A stretch of 64,000 nt of DNA from Rufibacter sediminis (GTDB lineage Bacteria; Bacteroidota; Bacteroidia; Cytophagales; Hymenobacteraceae): the NCBI RefSeq assembly GCF_014269285.1, contig NZ_JACOAF010000022.1, positions 124,001-188,000 of the forward strand. The letters run 5' to 3'. The position numbers and the translations under genes were made by a program. This document shows positions 43,409-51,163 of this stretch, one piece after another (position 1 is the first letter of the stretch; every line of letters starts with the position of its first letter). Below the pieces are notes generated by a model that saw only the letters and a program-made list of their open reading frames with translations, searched no databases and was not told the origin of the DNA.

Positions 43409-44152
43409 CTACTGGATTTTTATGTCTTTGAAGGGGAGTTTTGTACCTGACTGGGCATATTTCACCTCTATCAGTTCCATCAGCAATCTGGTTTGGTCTA
43501 TGTTTCTGTAGTCCAGTTTTACAAAGCCGTATTCCGGGTTGAAATAGGCCTTCAGTTCGGTCCGTTCAAACTTACTTTTGGTGAAGCTGTCAATCTCATA
43601 ACAGGCAAACGTGCCCATGGGAATTTGAACGGGTAGTTTTCTGGTGATTTTGTAGGTGCTGAAAAAGCTTTCATTCGTATGGTCAGCCCACTCAGCAAAA
43701 CCGGCTATACTGTAATGGCCCCCAATCAGTAAATTCCACGTCCAGGTGTGACCAGCCTCCAGCGGAAACTCCACCATGGGGAAGGGACTAAGCTCCAGTT
43801 TCTTGTATCTGCCATCACGCGGGGGATGAATCCAAACGGCCGTGTCCTGCTCCGTAATTCCAGTGGAGTTACTGCCGAAGTCTCCACCAGTGGAAGCCCA
43901 GGAGCTCCAGGTTTGCCCGTATTTCTCACTGAAAACTTCACCGCTCGTAGCTAAGTACAACGTGTCCAGGTCAGAGAGCTTTCCCGCCTTGTCAAAATGC
44001 GATGCTAGAAACGTGAATTTCCTATCTCTTTTGTAGATGGACGGGCTCTCAGGTTCTCTCTGACTTTCAGCTTCTGTTCGACTGCCTTTCTGCGCTTCAG
44101 TACATCCCTGGAAAACAGCGAACACCAATAGTACAAGAGCGAGTTTTCTCAT
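43409..44152 (-). CDS. Lipoprotein of unknown function
   Basis: 247 residues from the ATG at 44152 (MRKLALVLLVFAVF then lipobox FQGC). The frame extends 19 codons upstream without a signal-like start. After a Ser/Glu-rich linker comes an all-beta-looking domain with WIHPPRDGRYKKLELSPFPM and GHTWTWNLLIG. I do not recognise the family. It lies next to, but not clearly inside, the cassette array. Confidence 0.65.
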   Translation of the reverse strand: MRKLALVLLVFAVFQGCTEAQKGSRTEAESQREPESPSIYKRDRKFTFLASHFDKAGKLSDLDTLYLATSGEVFSEKYGQTWSSWASTGGDFGSNSTGITEQDTAVWIHPPRDGRYKKLELSPFPMVEFPLEAGHTWTWNLLIGGHYSIAGFAEWADHTNESFFSTYKITRKLPVQIPMGTFACYEIDSFTKSKFERTELKAYFNPEYGFVKLDYRNIDQTRLLMELIEVKYAQSGTKLPFKDIKIQ

Positions 44153-44238
44153 TGTTCTGGTTGCGTTTCGGCATTTACCACTTAGTGCGTTCAGCACATT
44201 TTCTGTCAAGCCGATTTGTCGTAAAAAGTACTGGATTG

Positions 44239-44685
44239 CTATTCCTGAAAGTTGTCATAGTAGGTAAAGTCTTTCACAATTTGCCCCTTTTCAAAGGTAA
44301 AAATCGTGCAGATAGGCAACTCAAATTTTGAGCTATCAGGGGCTGTTCCTGTCGAGACAAATTCTACAATGACATGTTGGCCTCCCGAAGGATACATGCT
44401 TACCACTTCATCTTTCACATCGGGGAACATCTGGCTTAATTCTTCATACTTCTTTACTATCTGCTCCCGAGTCTGTTTCACGATTCCCTGCCCTAAGGAA
44501 GGATCTTTGAAATCGGCTGTCTCAGAATACATATCTGCCATTTTCCTCCAATCATGGTTATTGAAGTGCTCAAAGTATTGTTTCACTAGTCTTTCGTTGT
44601 CAGTAGCATTCATATTTTTTGGTGATTGAGTGTTACAAGAAGACAATAAAATGGTCAAACAAAAGAATATCGCCCAGTACTTCAT
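44239..44685 (-). CDS. NTF2/SnoaL-like lipoprotein
   Basis: 148 residues. Lipoprotein signal ending LLSSC (Cys17). The rest is a cystatin-like alpha+beta barrel: NERLVKQYFEHFNNHDWRKM, MYSETADFKDP, GTAPDSSKFELPICTIFTFE and a final KDFTYYDNF, as in SnoaL-like polyketide-cyclase/ester-cyclase families. Catalytic function cannot be inferred. Confidence 0.75.
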   Translation of the reverse strand: MKYWAIFFCLTILLSSCNTQSPKNMNATDNERLVKQYFEHFNNHDWRKMADMYSETADFKDPSLGQGIVKQTREQIVKKYEELSQMFPDVKDEVVSMYPSGGQHVIVEFVSTGTAPDSSKFELPICTIFTFEKGQIVKDFTYYDNFQE

Positions 44686-44783
44686 TGCGTTTATTTTGTT
44701 AGTTGTTCTCTTTCTATAGAATAGAAGGTATAGCTGTAGGTTTAATTAGTATCACGCTTTTAAAGAACCCTTGAAGCGGCAGA

Positions 44784-44816
44784 GACCGTCGGCCGAAAAC
44801 CAAGGAGACGTTTACA
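44784..44816. other. Degenerate attC-like remnant
   Basis: GACCGTCGGCCGAAAACC followed by GACGTTTACAT resembles the core and right arm of the attC-like sites at 46.7-48.0 kb. No left arm pairs with it. It is placed where the attC of the preceding cassette gene would be expected. Confidence 0.35.
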
Positions 44817-44830
44817 TATTATCCGTCTTA

Positions 44831-45304
44831 TTAAATAATCAACCAAATAAAAACAGGAACAATTAGGTTGAATGGCATTAGAAATTCACTAAGCGCAGTT
44901 TCTCTTTTTACAAAGAAGCTAAACCCTGGAATAATCAGCAATATCGGAATTAAAGGAAATAGACTGTAAAGTCTAGAGAAAACAATTTGAGCAGTTCCGT
45001 CTTTAGACTTAAATCCATAAATTCTATTCAAGATAGTAGTTTTCAAGACATTCAATGTATCACCAATATTTGTTTCTGAAAAAACCAATCTATTGACGCT
45101 TATTACTTGGTCTTCAAGCGTTAAGAAATAGTTATAGGAGTGAGATGATGGACTTCTTAAACTACTTTTACTGCTTTCCATCCAAGTCTCAGTTACACTT
45201 ATTCTTTCTTGTTTCTTAGGTAGATAAAAGTCGACTATTAGCGCCAACCCAGCGATAACACAAGTTCCACAATAAAGCAGATAGAATATTCTGAGCGGAT
45301 TCAT
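44831..45304 (-). CDS. Small membrane protein of unknown function (cassette gene)
   Basis: 157 residues from the ATG at 45304 (MNPLRIFYLLYCGTCVIAGL). A first membrane helix is followed by a soluble part and two C-terminal helices (LFPLIPILLIIPGFSFF and FNLIVPVFIWLII). AT-rich. On the minus strand its start follows an integron-type core (GACTAAC on +, 45317-45323) by 12 bases, as in gene cassettes. No family recognised. Confidence 0.6.
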   Translation of the reverse strand: MNPLRIFYLLYCGTCVIAGLALIVDFYLPKKQERISVTETWMESSKSSLRSPSSHSYNYFLTLEDQVISVNRLVFSETNIGDTLNVLKTTILNRIYGFKSKDGTAQIVFSRLYSLFPLIPILLIIPGFSFFVKRETALSEFLMPFNLIVPVFIWLII

Positions 45305-45316
45305 ACTTATTATCAA

Positions 45317-45384
45317 GACTAACGAGTTTGGACAAGAGGAGAACAAGGTGTGGCCGTGGCTTTACTCTTGTGCCGTGTTGTAAG
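45317..45384 (-). other. attC-like recombination site 1
   Basis: Left core GACTAAC (45317-45323), right core GTTGTAA (45378-45384), with pairing ACAAGAG / CTCTTGT between. The right core is complementary to the start of the same cassette (TTACAAC at 46685-46691). The last codons of the serine hydrolase gene (AYNTAQE) lie in this site. Confidence 0.55.
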
Positions 45385-46669
45385 CAGTCTTTTTGTTTTC
45401 CTTTGTTAAAAGAGAGAGCAACTTGCACAAATAGGCATTTTCCTTACCGAAGTCTTTCTGCAGATTCCATTCCTGCAAAATAACAGCTACCACTTTTTCT
45501 TCCGGCAGAAGCAGAATGTATTGCCCCCCTTTGCCCCTGGCTGTGTAGACAGGCTTATCGTTGTAGTTCAACAGCCACCAGGAGTAGCCATACCCAATCT
45601 CCTCATAACAGTCTAAGGTTCGGAAAGCTTTACTTTCACTTGTATAGTTGGTGAGGCTCTTATCCACCCATGAAGAATCCAGAAGCGGCACCCCATTGAC
45701 TTTGCCTTTGTTGAGGTACAACTCCCCGAATCTCGCAAGGTCTCTTGCCGTGAAATAAGTCTCGTCTCCGCCAGCATAGTAGCCGTCCACTTTCCGCCAG
45801 AAGCCGCACTGGATACCAAGTGGTTTGAACAGCTTCTCCTGGGCAAACTCTTTTGTAGTTGTTTTGGAGGCTTTCGTGATTACACCGGAGAGAAGCATTT
45901 GGGAGCCTGTGAAGTAGTTAAATTCCTGTCCCATTTTTTTCTCAGAAACTTCTTCTTTCAGTAGCACTTGCTCTACATTCTGCGGCCCGTCCCAACCGGT
46001 GAACCCACCCCGCATGGACAACAAATGCGCTACTGTTAATTTTTCCTTCTGCAGATTCTGTTCACGCTTCTGGTACTCCGGGAAGAAGGGCATTACATAC
46101 TCGTTTTCGGATTCTAGATACCCTTCCTGGATGGACAAGCCTGTCAGGGCTGATGTGATACTTTTAGTAACAGAATGAACATTGAATGCGCTAAACCTGG
46201 TAGTCCCTTTCTGATATCTCTCTAGCACCAATTTCCCGTCTTTGATTACGACCAGCCCTCTGAGCCTTTCCCAACCTTCAATTTCCTTGAGATATTGCTC
46301 TATTTCTTCCTGATTATACCCTGCACTTTCTGGAGTGGCAGTTTGCCATTCATAAGGCTCATGGCTGACTTCAAACGACTGTGAGTTTGTAAAGGGCAGG
46401 GAAAGACTGAGCGGATGCCATTCCAGGAAATAGTTCATGCTATTGACTACTATCAACAAAGTGGCTGCTGATGCCAAGCCAAGAAACAGTTTCATTCGCC
46501 GATGCTTCTTCCAAATCAATACTACTGCTGTGAATAGCAGGATTAGCAAAACTAACACATACTCAATGGCATTTGGGTAGGGTAAGTAAAAGTAGTCATC
46601 TTTGATTTTGTAGGAGACACCAATACATAGTACAGTCAGAAATAAGAAAGTGATGTACAGGTTTTTCAT
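45362..46669 (-). CDS. Serine hydrolase, class C beta-lactamase-like (cassette gene)
   Basis: 435 residues. Two N-terminal membrane helices (about 5-20 and 33-53) and a third (62-80) anchor a beta-lactamase/transpeptidase-like domain. Nucleophile motif SVTK in NVHSVTKSITSALTG, then MRGGFTGWDG and GYGYSWWLL, and a late GKGGQYILLLPEEKVV in the place of the KTG box. Such proteins are esterases or peptidases more often than true lactamases. The 3' end runs into attC-like site 1, as expected for a cassette gene. Confidence 0.82.
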   Translation of the reverse strand: MKNLYITFLFLTVLCIGVSYKIKDDYFYLPYPNAIEYVLVLLILLFTAVVLIWKKHRRMKLFLGLASAATLLIVVNSMNYFLEWHPLSLSLPFTNSQSFEVSHEPYEWQTATPESAGYNQEEIEQYLKEIEGWERLRGLVVIKDGKLVLERYQKGTTRFSAFNVHSVTKSITSALTGLSIQEGYLESENEYVMPFFPEYQKREQNLQKEKLTVAHLLSMRGGFTGWDGPQNVEQVLLKEEVSEKKMGQEFNYFTGSQMLLSGVITKASKTTTKEFAQEKLFKPLGIQCGFWRKVDGYYAGGDETYFTARDLARFGELYLNKGKVNGVPLLDSSWVDKSLTNYTSESKAFRTLDCYEEIGYGYSWWLLNYNDKPVYTARGKGGQYILLLPEEKVVAVILQEWNLQKDFGKENAYLCKLLSLLTKENKKTAYNTAQE

Positions 46670-46684
46670 TCAATTGAGGATTAC

Positions 46685-46753
46685 TTACAACAGACTAGTA
46701 TAAACGATGGCGTAGGCCGTCGGCCAAGGTGACATTTATACTAGACGTTGTGC
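46685..46753 (-). other. attC-like recombination site 2
   Basis: Left core TTACAAC, right core GTTGTGC. The arms CTAGTATAAA / TTTATACTAG pair, with a one-base difference in the spacers (AGA against GT), the kind of extrahelical base that gives attC sites polarity. Central AGGCCGTCGGCC (46714-46725) is shared with sites 3 and 4. Confidence 0.65.
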
Positions 46754-46764
46754 AAAGTAGTTTT

Positions 46765-47220
46765 TTAACCGTCTATCAAAACTGCTTGAGGTTCATGTCC
46801 GCTGAACTCTACCGTGACTTGGTGGTTTTCATCGTGTTCCGTGTCGAATGACAAATCCCAAATCAAAGGTTTCTTATCCTGGTTGGGAATTGATAAAGCA
46901 ACTAACTGAAATTCGCTGTCGAAGTTTTTTATTGTGAAGTCTTCTTTCCAATTCCTGAACTCATCTTCTATTAGTGGCTTGAACTTTATCACCAAGTCGC
47001 TATAGTTTTCCTGAATCCAATTATAAAACTCTTTTTGTTTTTGGTCGGGTCCGTCCTCGTTTGCGGTGATGAAATACTCAATTTCTTTTCCAGTCGGTTT
47101 GAAAAGGCCTTTTCCTACAAAGTAGCTTTTTCCTTCGGCTTTCATTTTCCTGAACCTTAGATTTTCGAAAAAGTCATCCTGGATTGCTACTGGCTTTTTG
47201 AAGATGTTGAATAATCTCAT
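46765..47220 (-). CDS. Unknown cytoplasmic protein (cassette gene)
   Basis: 151 residues, no signal peptide, acidic. It contains FFENLRFRKMKAEGKSYFVG, YNWIQENYSDLVIKFKP and DLSFDTEHDENHQVTVEFSG. I do not recognise it, although the layout resembles small immunity or housekeeping-type orphan proteins common in cassettes. The ATG is 20 bases from the core of site 3, and the stop is 12 bases from the right core of site 2. Confidence 0.6.
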   Translation of the reverse strand: MRLFNIFKKPVAIQDDFFENLRFRKMKAEGKSYFVGKGLFKPTGKEIEYFITANEDGPDQKQKEFYNWIQENYSDLVIKFKPLIEDEFRNWKEDFTIKNFDSEFQLVALSIPNQDKKPLIWDLSFDTEHDENHQVTVEFSGHEPQAVLIDG

Positions 47221-47239
47221 TTTCTATATTTTATATTTT

Positions 47240-47311
47240 GCCCAACGGCCTCGTGTAAACAACGTGCTAGGCCGTCGGCCGACGCATGATGTTTACACGA
47301 GGCCGTTGGGC
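47240..47311 (-). other. attC-like recombination site 3
   Basis: GCCCAAC (47240-47246) and GTTGGGC (47305-47311) match the integron core consensus RYYYAAC / GTTRRRY exactly. The 21-bp arms pair perfectly (GGCCTCGTGTAAAC / GTTTACACGAGGCC). Centre AGGCCGTCGGCC at 47269-47280. The perfect arms lack the usual extrahelical bases, a point against a typical attC. Confidence 0.65.
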
Positions 47312-47322
47312 AAAATAATTTT

Positions 47323-47895
47323 TTAGTTAGGTACAATGTTGAAATTATATTCTTCAGCTTGACTTCTATTTCTTAAGAAAAGAATCATGTTTCCTCTAAT
47401 GACCATTTCTCTAGGTATGAAAGAATCCGCTACTCTGTCGAGAATCAAAGTGTCTCCTTTTTGAATATATTGCCCAAAATAACTTTTACTGCTCAACATT
47501 CCAGAAGAGGTCAATCTATAGTGATTCTGCCAAAGGGTCAAATCGTTTCTGCCAAAGTCCCCGATTAGTTCAGCATCTAGTTTCTTCTCGCCAAAGAAAT
47601 ATCCGTCGCGATAGAAGTATACAAGTGAAAAAGTCCCAACAATAATCAGGTTTAGGAGCAACAATTTAAACTTTAACTTTCTCCATTTTACTGCTGTAAT
47701 CACAAAAACAGTCAATAAGGAGATAAAATATACAAAGCCACTAACTATACTTATTATCCCTCCAATAAATGTAAGCCAATTGATGTTGGTAATTGAAATG
47801 TAATATCCAAAACTAAAAATCAATCCAATAGCTGTTACCGTCTTCCATTCCGATAATTGCTTTTTCTTGTTTTCACTACCTCCCAACTTATTCAT
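47323..47895 (-). CDS. Membrane protein of unknown function (cassette gene)
   Basis: 190 residues from the ATG at 47895; a TTG at 47913 lies inside the attC core and is unlikely. Three hydrophobic helices (about residues 19-40, 42-66 and 74-92) precede a soluble C-terminal part with GKLL-free, beta-like sequence (LTLWQNHYRLTSSGMLSSKS). AT-rich, no family recognised. It is bracketed by GTTGGGCAAAATA on the plus strand at one end and its exact complement at the other, the hallmark of a single cassette. Confidence 0.6.
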   Translation of the reverse strand: MNKLGGSENKKKQLSEWKTVTAIGLIFSFGYYISITNINWLTFIGGIISIVSGFVYFISLLTVFVITAVKWRKLKFKLLLLNLIIVGTFSLVYFYRDGYFFGEKKLDAELIGDFGRNDLTLWQNHYRLTSSGMLSSKSYFGQYIQKGDTLILDRVADSFIPREMVIRGNMILFLRNRSQAEEYNFNIVPN

Positions 47896-47907
47896 GTTTT
47901 TTATTTT

Positions 47908-47978
47908 GCCCAACGTACTAGGCTAAACGGCGGGCGAGGCCGTCGGCCGAAGACTGCCGTTTAGGTGTTGTTACCCGC
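47908..47978 (-). other. attC-like recombination site 4
   Basis: Left core GCCCAAC (47908-47914), right core GTTACCCGC (47970-47978). Arms GGCTAAACGGC / GCCGTTTAGG and centre AGGCCGTCGGCC (47937-47948). The right core is complementary to GCGGGTAAC at 48617-48625, the other end of the same cassette. The two halves differ, as expected when an attC is formed from two cassettes. Confidence 0.65.
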
Positions 47979-48240
47979 TGTTGTTTCTTCACTTCTGCTT
48001 CTCTAGCCGCCTTTTCAAAATTCTGCTTTTGCCCTGCTTTCTGAAAATGGAGCCATAAACGCTTTTTCTTTACCCGTCCGTTACTCCTCTTTTCGGTCAG
48101 AGTAGGTGGTATCTGTTTTTTGATTTTTTTTAGAAAAGTAGGCTAAAAACGCCTGCCGTTCTCCAAAATACAGTTTTTATTAATTTCTATAAAATTAAAC
48201 CTTAAGTACATTTTGAGTCAGCCACCCTATTTATATTAAA

Positions 48241-48540
48241 TTAATCCCTTAAGTCAAAATCAAAAGAAAATGAAACGATGAAAGCCCAACAAAACACATA
48301 CAGAATAAATATATAAAACAAGAATCTGTAGAAAGTATAATTTACATACCGTAACAGATAAATCATATATGATGCAAACAAAACATGGATTATTCTTAAT
48401 AGATTAGCCTGTTCATCCATTAAATTATGAATTGAAGCTTCATGTTCACTTGATAAATGTAACCAATAATAAAACAAGTAAAATGCAACATATACAATCA
48501 ATCCAATTAAAACTTTATGAGTATTTATCAAAGTCCACAT
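48241..48540 (-). CDS. Small membrane protein (last recognisable cassette)
   Basis: 99 residues with three predicted helices (about 10-27, 50-62 and 70-94). Very AT-rich, unlike the chromosome around it. No family recognised. The cassette seems to span from GCGGGTAAC (48617-48625) to GTTACCCGC (47970-47978). The 260-bp tail between gene and attC contains two weak GTTT palindromes (about 48024-48062 and 48112-48153). Confidence 0.5.
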   Translation of the reverse strand: MWTLINTHKVLIGLIVYVAFYLFYYWLHLSSEHEASIHNLMDEQANLLRIIHVLFASYMIYLLRYVNYTFYRFLFYIFILYVFCWAFIVSFSFDFDLRD

Positions 48541-48729
48541 AGTTGCTCTTAAATACCTTATCCCTTATTATATTTAAATTAAATATTAAAAAGCATTGAT
48601 GTCATCATATATCAATTGCGGGTAACTATAGAATAAACGTGAACATACGCTTATCTGCACTATATCTGCAGTACTCCTGTATGAGCAGTAATGACACTTT
48701 ACTACCTATCTCTGGAAAGATGGCCTGAA

Positions 48730-49260
48730 TCAGGCTTGTTTATCGGTTCCATGTTGGAACCAGCTGGCGTACAGCACATAGTTATCCGCTGTTTGGGCCA
48801 TGCCGGAGATCTGCTCTGGGGTCAGGGCTTTGACTTTTTTGGCGGGAACCCCGGCGTAGATATAGCCGCTCTCACAAATGCTTTTTTCCAGCACCACTGC
48901 CCCGGCAGCCACAATACAGTGCTCCTGCACTACGGCATTGTCCATCACGATGGCTCCCATCCCGATGAGCACGTTGTCCTCGATGGTGCAGCCGTGCACG
49001 ATGGCGTTGTGGCCAATGCTAACATTGTTCCCGATGTGGGTGGCCGTCTTGTGGTAGGTACAATGGATGACGGCCCCGTCCTGGATATTGGTCTTGTCCC
49101 CGATGCGGATCTGGTTCACGTCTCCCCGCACCACTGCGTTAAACCATACTGTACACTGGTTCCCCAGCACCACATCGCCCACAATGGTGGCATTTGGCGC
49201 CACAAAACAGTCATTTCCGAGCACAGGATGAACTCCTTTTACTGGTAAAATATAAGCCAT
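48730..49260 (-). CDS. Gamma-carbonic anhydrase family protein (left-handed beta-helix)
   Basis: 176 residues from the ATG at 49260; the 20 upstream codons lack conservation. Hexapeptide repeats run from VGDVVLGNQC to IVLEKSICESG. Metal-binding histidines are in VIHCTYHKT and IGHNAIVHGC. Family members (YrdA/PaaY/CaiE-like) form trimers with zinc or iron; activity as carbonic anhydrase varies. Cytoplasmic, single gene. Confidence 0.88.
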   Translation of the reverse strand: MAYILPVKGVHPVLGNDCFVAPNATIVGDVVLGNQCTVWFNAVVRGDVNQIRIGDKTNIQDGAVIHCTYHKTATHIGNNVSIGHNAIVHGCTIEDNVLIGMGAIVMDNAVVQEHCIVAAGAVVLEKSICESGYIYAGVPAKKVKALTPEQISGMAQTADNYVLYASWFQHGTDKQA

Positions 49261-49817
49261 ATTTGTTGTTTGGTAGTGATTATAAAAAGCTGACTCTAGG
49301 AAATGATTCACATTCTCCACAGAGGTATCATTAATTAAAACTACGCCTTTGTCTAGCTACTTCTCCTTGCTCCCCCCTTATTCTACAGCAAAGCACCAGG
49401 AAAACAATGGTCAAGCTTTTGCATAGGTTTTAGGTTGAAAGCTTAGAATAAGAGCATTCTCCTTTGACGTACATTCCTGTTCAGTCCAAACATTCACCGG
49501 AGTGCTTTGGAATTCGAGCCACTGAATATTCTGGTCAATCAGGAAGAACTTAGAAGGATATATTCAGTTAGCATCTTATCACATATTCAGAGCTTAAGGT
49601 AAGAGACTCCAGTCCTAAATACAAGAGGTGCACTTCAAACCTAAGTTTACATCAAGTGGAAGAGAATCGTCTTACAACCTTTCCCCGGCTGTGGATGCAC
49701 AACTACATAGAAAGAGCTAACTATATCTATTCTTTCAATGACATGACTCTGCTACGCTTTGTATATCAGAAAGCCGATTTTCAATCCGTTTTGAAAATGG
49801 AGGCAGGAAACACCCCT
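49261..49817. other. Intergenic, no gene seen
   Basis: About 560 bp without a convincing coding frame, strong hairpin or repeat family member. A fragment near 49770-49805 (GATTTTCAATCCGTTTTGAA) loosely recalls the GTTT palindrome but does not fold well. Confidence 0.4.
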
Positions 49818-50798
49818 TTATGAAAGCATGCGTTTCCAGGTGCCTTTGCGGAGATTGTATTTGAGGGTGCTGGGCAGGGCTTTCCACCAGTAGCTGTTCA
49901 TCTCCACCGCGAAGCTGGGTTGCATGTAGCAGTTGATGGTACAGCCTTCGCAGGCGGGCAGGCGACCTTCCAGAGCGATAAGTTTCCTGACATCCTCTGA
50001 TTTGTAGAGCTCGTGCAGCTTTCCGTTAATCGGGAATTTCTGCGCGCCCAGGTGGTAACAGGGCAACACTAACTCATTCTCGGGGGAAATCACCAGGGTG
50101 GTGCTGGCGGCTTTGCAGACGGGCTGGTCTATGTGGTTTCCGCCGTCTTTGCGCAACTGGACGAAGGCCTCGTTCAGGTACACCCATTTTTTCTTCCCGA
50201 AAGCGGAAAGGTAGTCCAATTCATCGGCTGAGAGCTGGTCGCCGGTTTCTACCTGGTTGTACTCAAAAGCCGGGTTCAGGAGCAGCATCAGGTTGTTGGG
50301 CAAGCAAATCTCTTCGTACACCCGCTCAATCTGGTGCAGGTTGTGCTTGAAAACGGTAAAGAGGATATCGGGGCGCTCGCCTAGGCTTTTGGCTACTTCT
50401 ATAGACTGCAGCACGAAATCAAAGCAGGCCACGCCCCGGCCGGTGTCATGCTCGGTTTTGTCAGCGGAGTCCAGCGAGAAGTGCAGCATGTCTACCTTGC
50501 CTTTTAGGCGCTCGGCCCACTTGGGGTACAGCAGTCCGTTGGTGGTGAGGGTGGTGATGAAGCCCAATTCCTGCGCCACTTCCAGAAACTGATCAATCTG
50601 CCGGTGCAGCAAGGGCTCGCCGCCGGTAAAATCCACCACGTTTACGCCCAGCTTGCGCAAATCCGTGAGGTTCTGCCGCACATCGTCCAGCTGAATATAC
50701 GGCGATGGCTTCTCCCAAATGTCACAGAACGAGCACTTGGCGTTGCAGCGGTACGTCACGTAGTAATTGGCCAGAACGGGATGATGGATTAAGCGCAT
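49818..50798 (-). CDS. Radical SAM/SPASM protein
   Basis: 326 residues. Radical SAM cluster CNAKCSFC (C-x3-C-x2-C, about residues 18-25) and VVDFTGGEPLLHR. A C-terminal SPASM-like cysteine set follows: PVCKAAST, LPCYHLG, CEGCTINCYMQ. Such proteins modify peptides, lipids or act in cofactor synthesis; no precursor peptide is seen beside it. The final WWKALPSTLKYNLRKGTWKR is basic. Single gene, substrate unknown. Confidence 0.87.
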   Translation of the reverse strand: MRLIHHPVLANYYVTYRCNAKCSFCDIWEKPSPYIQLDDVRQNLTDLRKLGVNVVDFTGGEPLLHRQIDQFLEVAQELGFITTLTTNGLLYPKWAERLKGKVDMLHFSLDSADKTEHDTGRGVACFDFVLQSIEVAKSLGERPDILFTVFKHNLHQIERVYEEICLPNNLMLLLNPAFEYNQVETGDQLSADELDYLSAFGKKKWVYLNEAFVQLRKDGGNHIDQPVCKAASTTLVISPENELVLPCYHLGAQKFPINGKLHELYKSEDVRKLIALEGRLPACEGCTINCYMQPSFAVEMNSYWWKALPSTLKYNLRKGTWKRMLS

Positions 50799-50892
50799 GC
50801 GGATTTTCTAAACGGAATGCCTCGGCACCTGCAAGGTACGCATTGCTTACGGAATTCAGGCGAAGCGGATGGTACACCTGTTATAATAGCGC

Positions 50893-50933
50893 ACCCGTTT
50901 TTGACCTGTTTTCAGAAAAACAGCCGCTAAACG
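50893..50933. repeat. GTTT palindrome
   Basis: CCGTTTTTGACCTGTTTTC, AG, AAAAACAGCCGCTAAACG. Confidence 0.75.
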
Positions 50934-50966
50934 CCATCAACGGTTTTACCAAGCAGGAGCTTCTGC

Positions 50967-51107
50967 GTCCCCCTTTGAAGGGGGTAGGGGGATGATAAAG
51001 GCCATTGAAGAACCATCAGCTTCAACTAAGGGGAATAGAAAGAATGATCCTCGGGAATGTTTAACTCTGCACGAGTAGTCATCCCCCTACCCCCTTCAAA
51101 GGGGGAC
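50967..51107. repeat. REPIN, family CCCCCTTTGAAGGGGG
   Basis: GTCCCCCTTTGAAGGGGG with TAGGGGGATGA (50967-50995) and the exact inverse (51079-51107). Same family as 19383-19523. Confidence 0.9.
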
Positions 51108-51120
51108 GGAATGCGTGAGG

Positions 51121-51160
51121 CGTTTAGAGGCTATTTATGGAAAAACAATTCCTAAACGGA
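51121..51160. repeat. GTTT palindrome at the 3' end of the TonB receptor gene
   Basis: CGTTTAGAGGCTATTTATGG / AAAAACAATTCCTAAACGG, four bases from the stop codon. Confidence 0.75.
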
Positions 51161-51163
51161 AAC

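Noticed and set aside
45362-46669. Antibiotic-resistance beta-lactamase
   Set aside because: It has the SxxK motif but no KTG box and has N-terminal membrane helices; general serine hydrolase is the safer call.
47240-47311. Simple transcription terminator
   Set aside because: It lacks a T-tract immediately after the stem and shares core sequence with sites 2 and 4, so an attC-like site explains it better.
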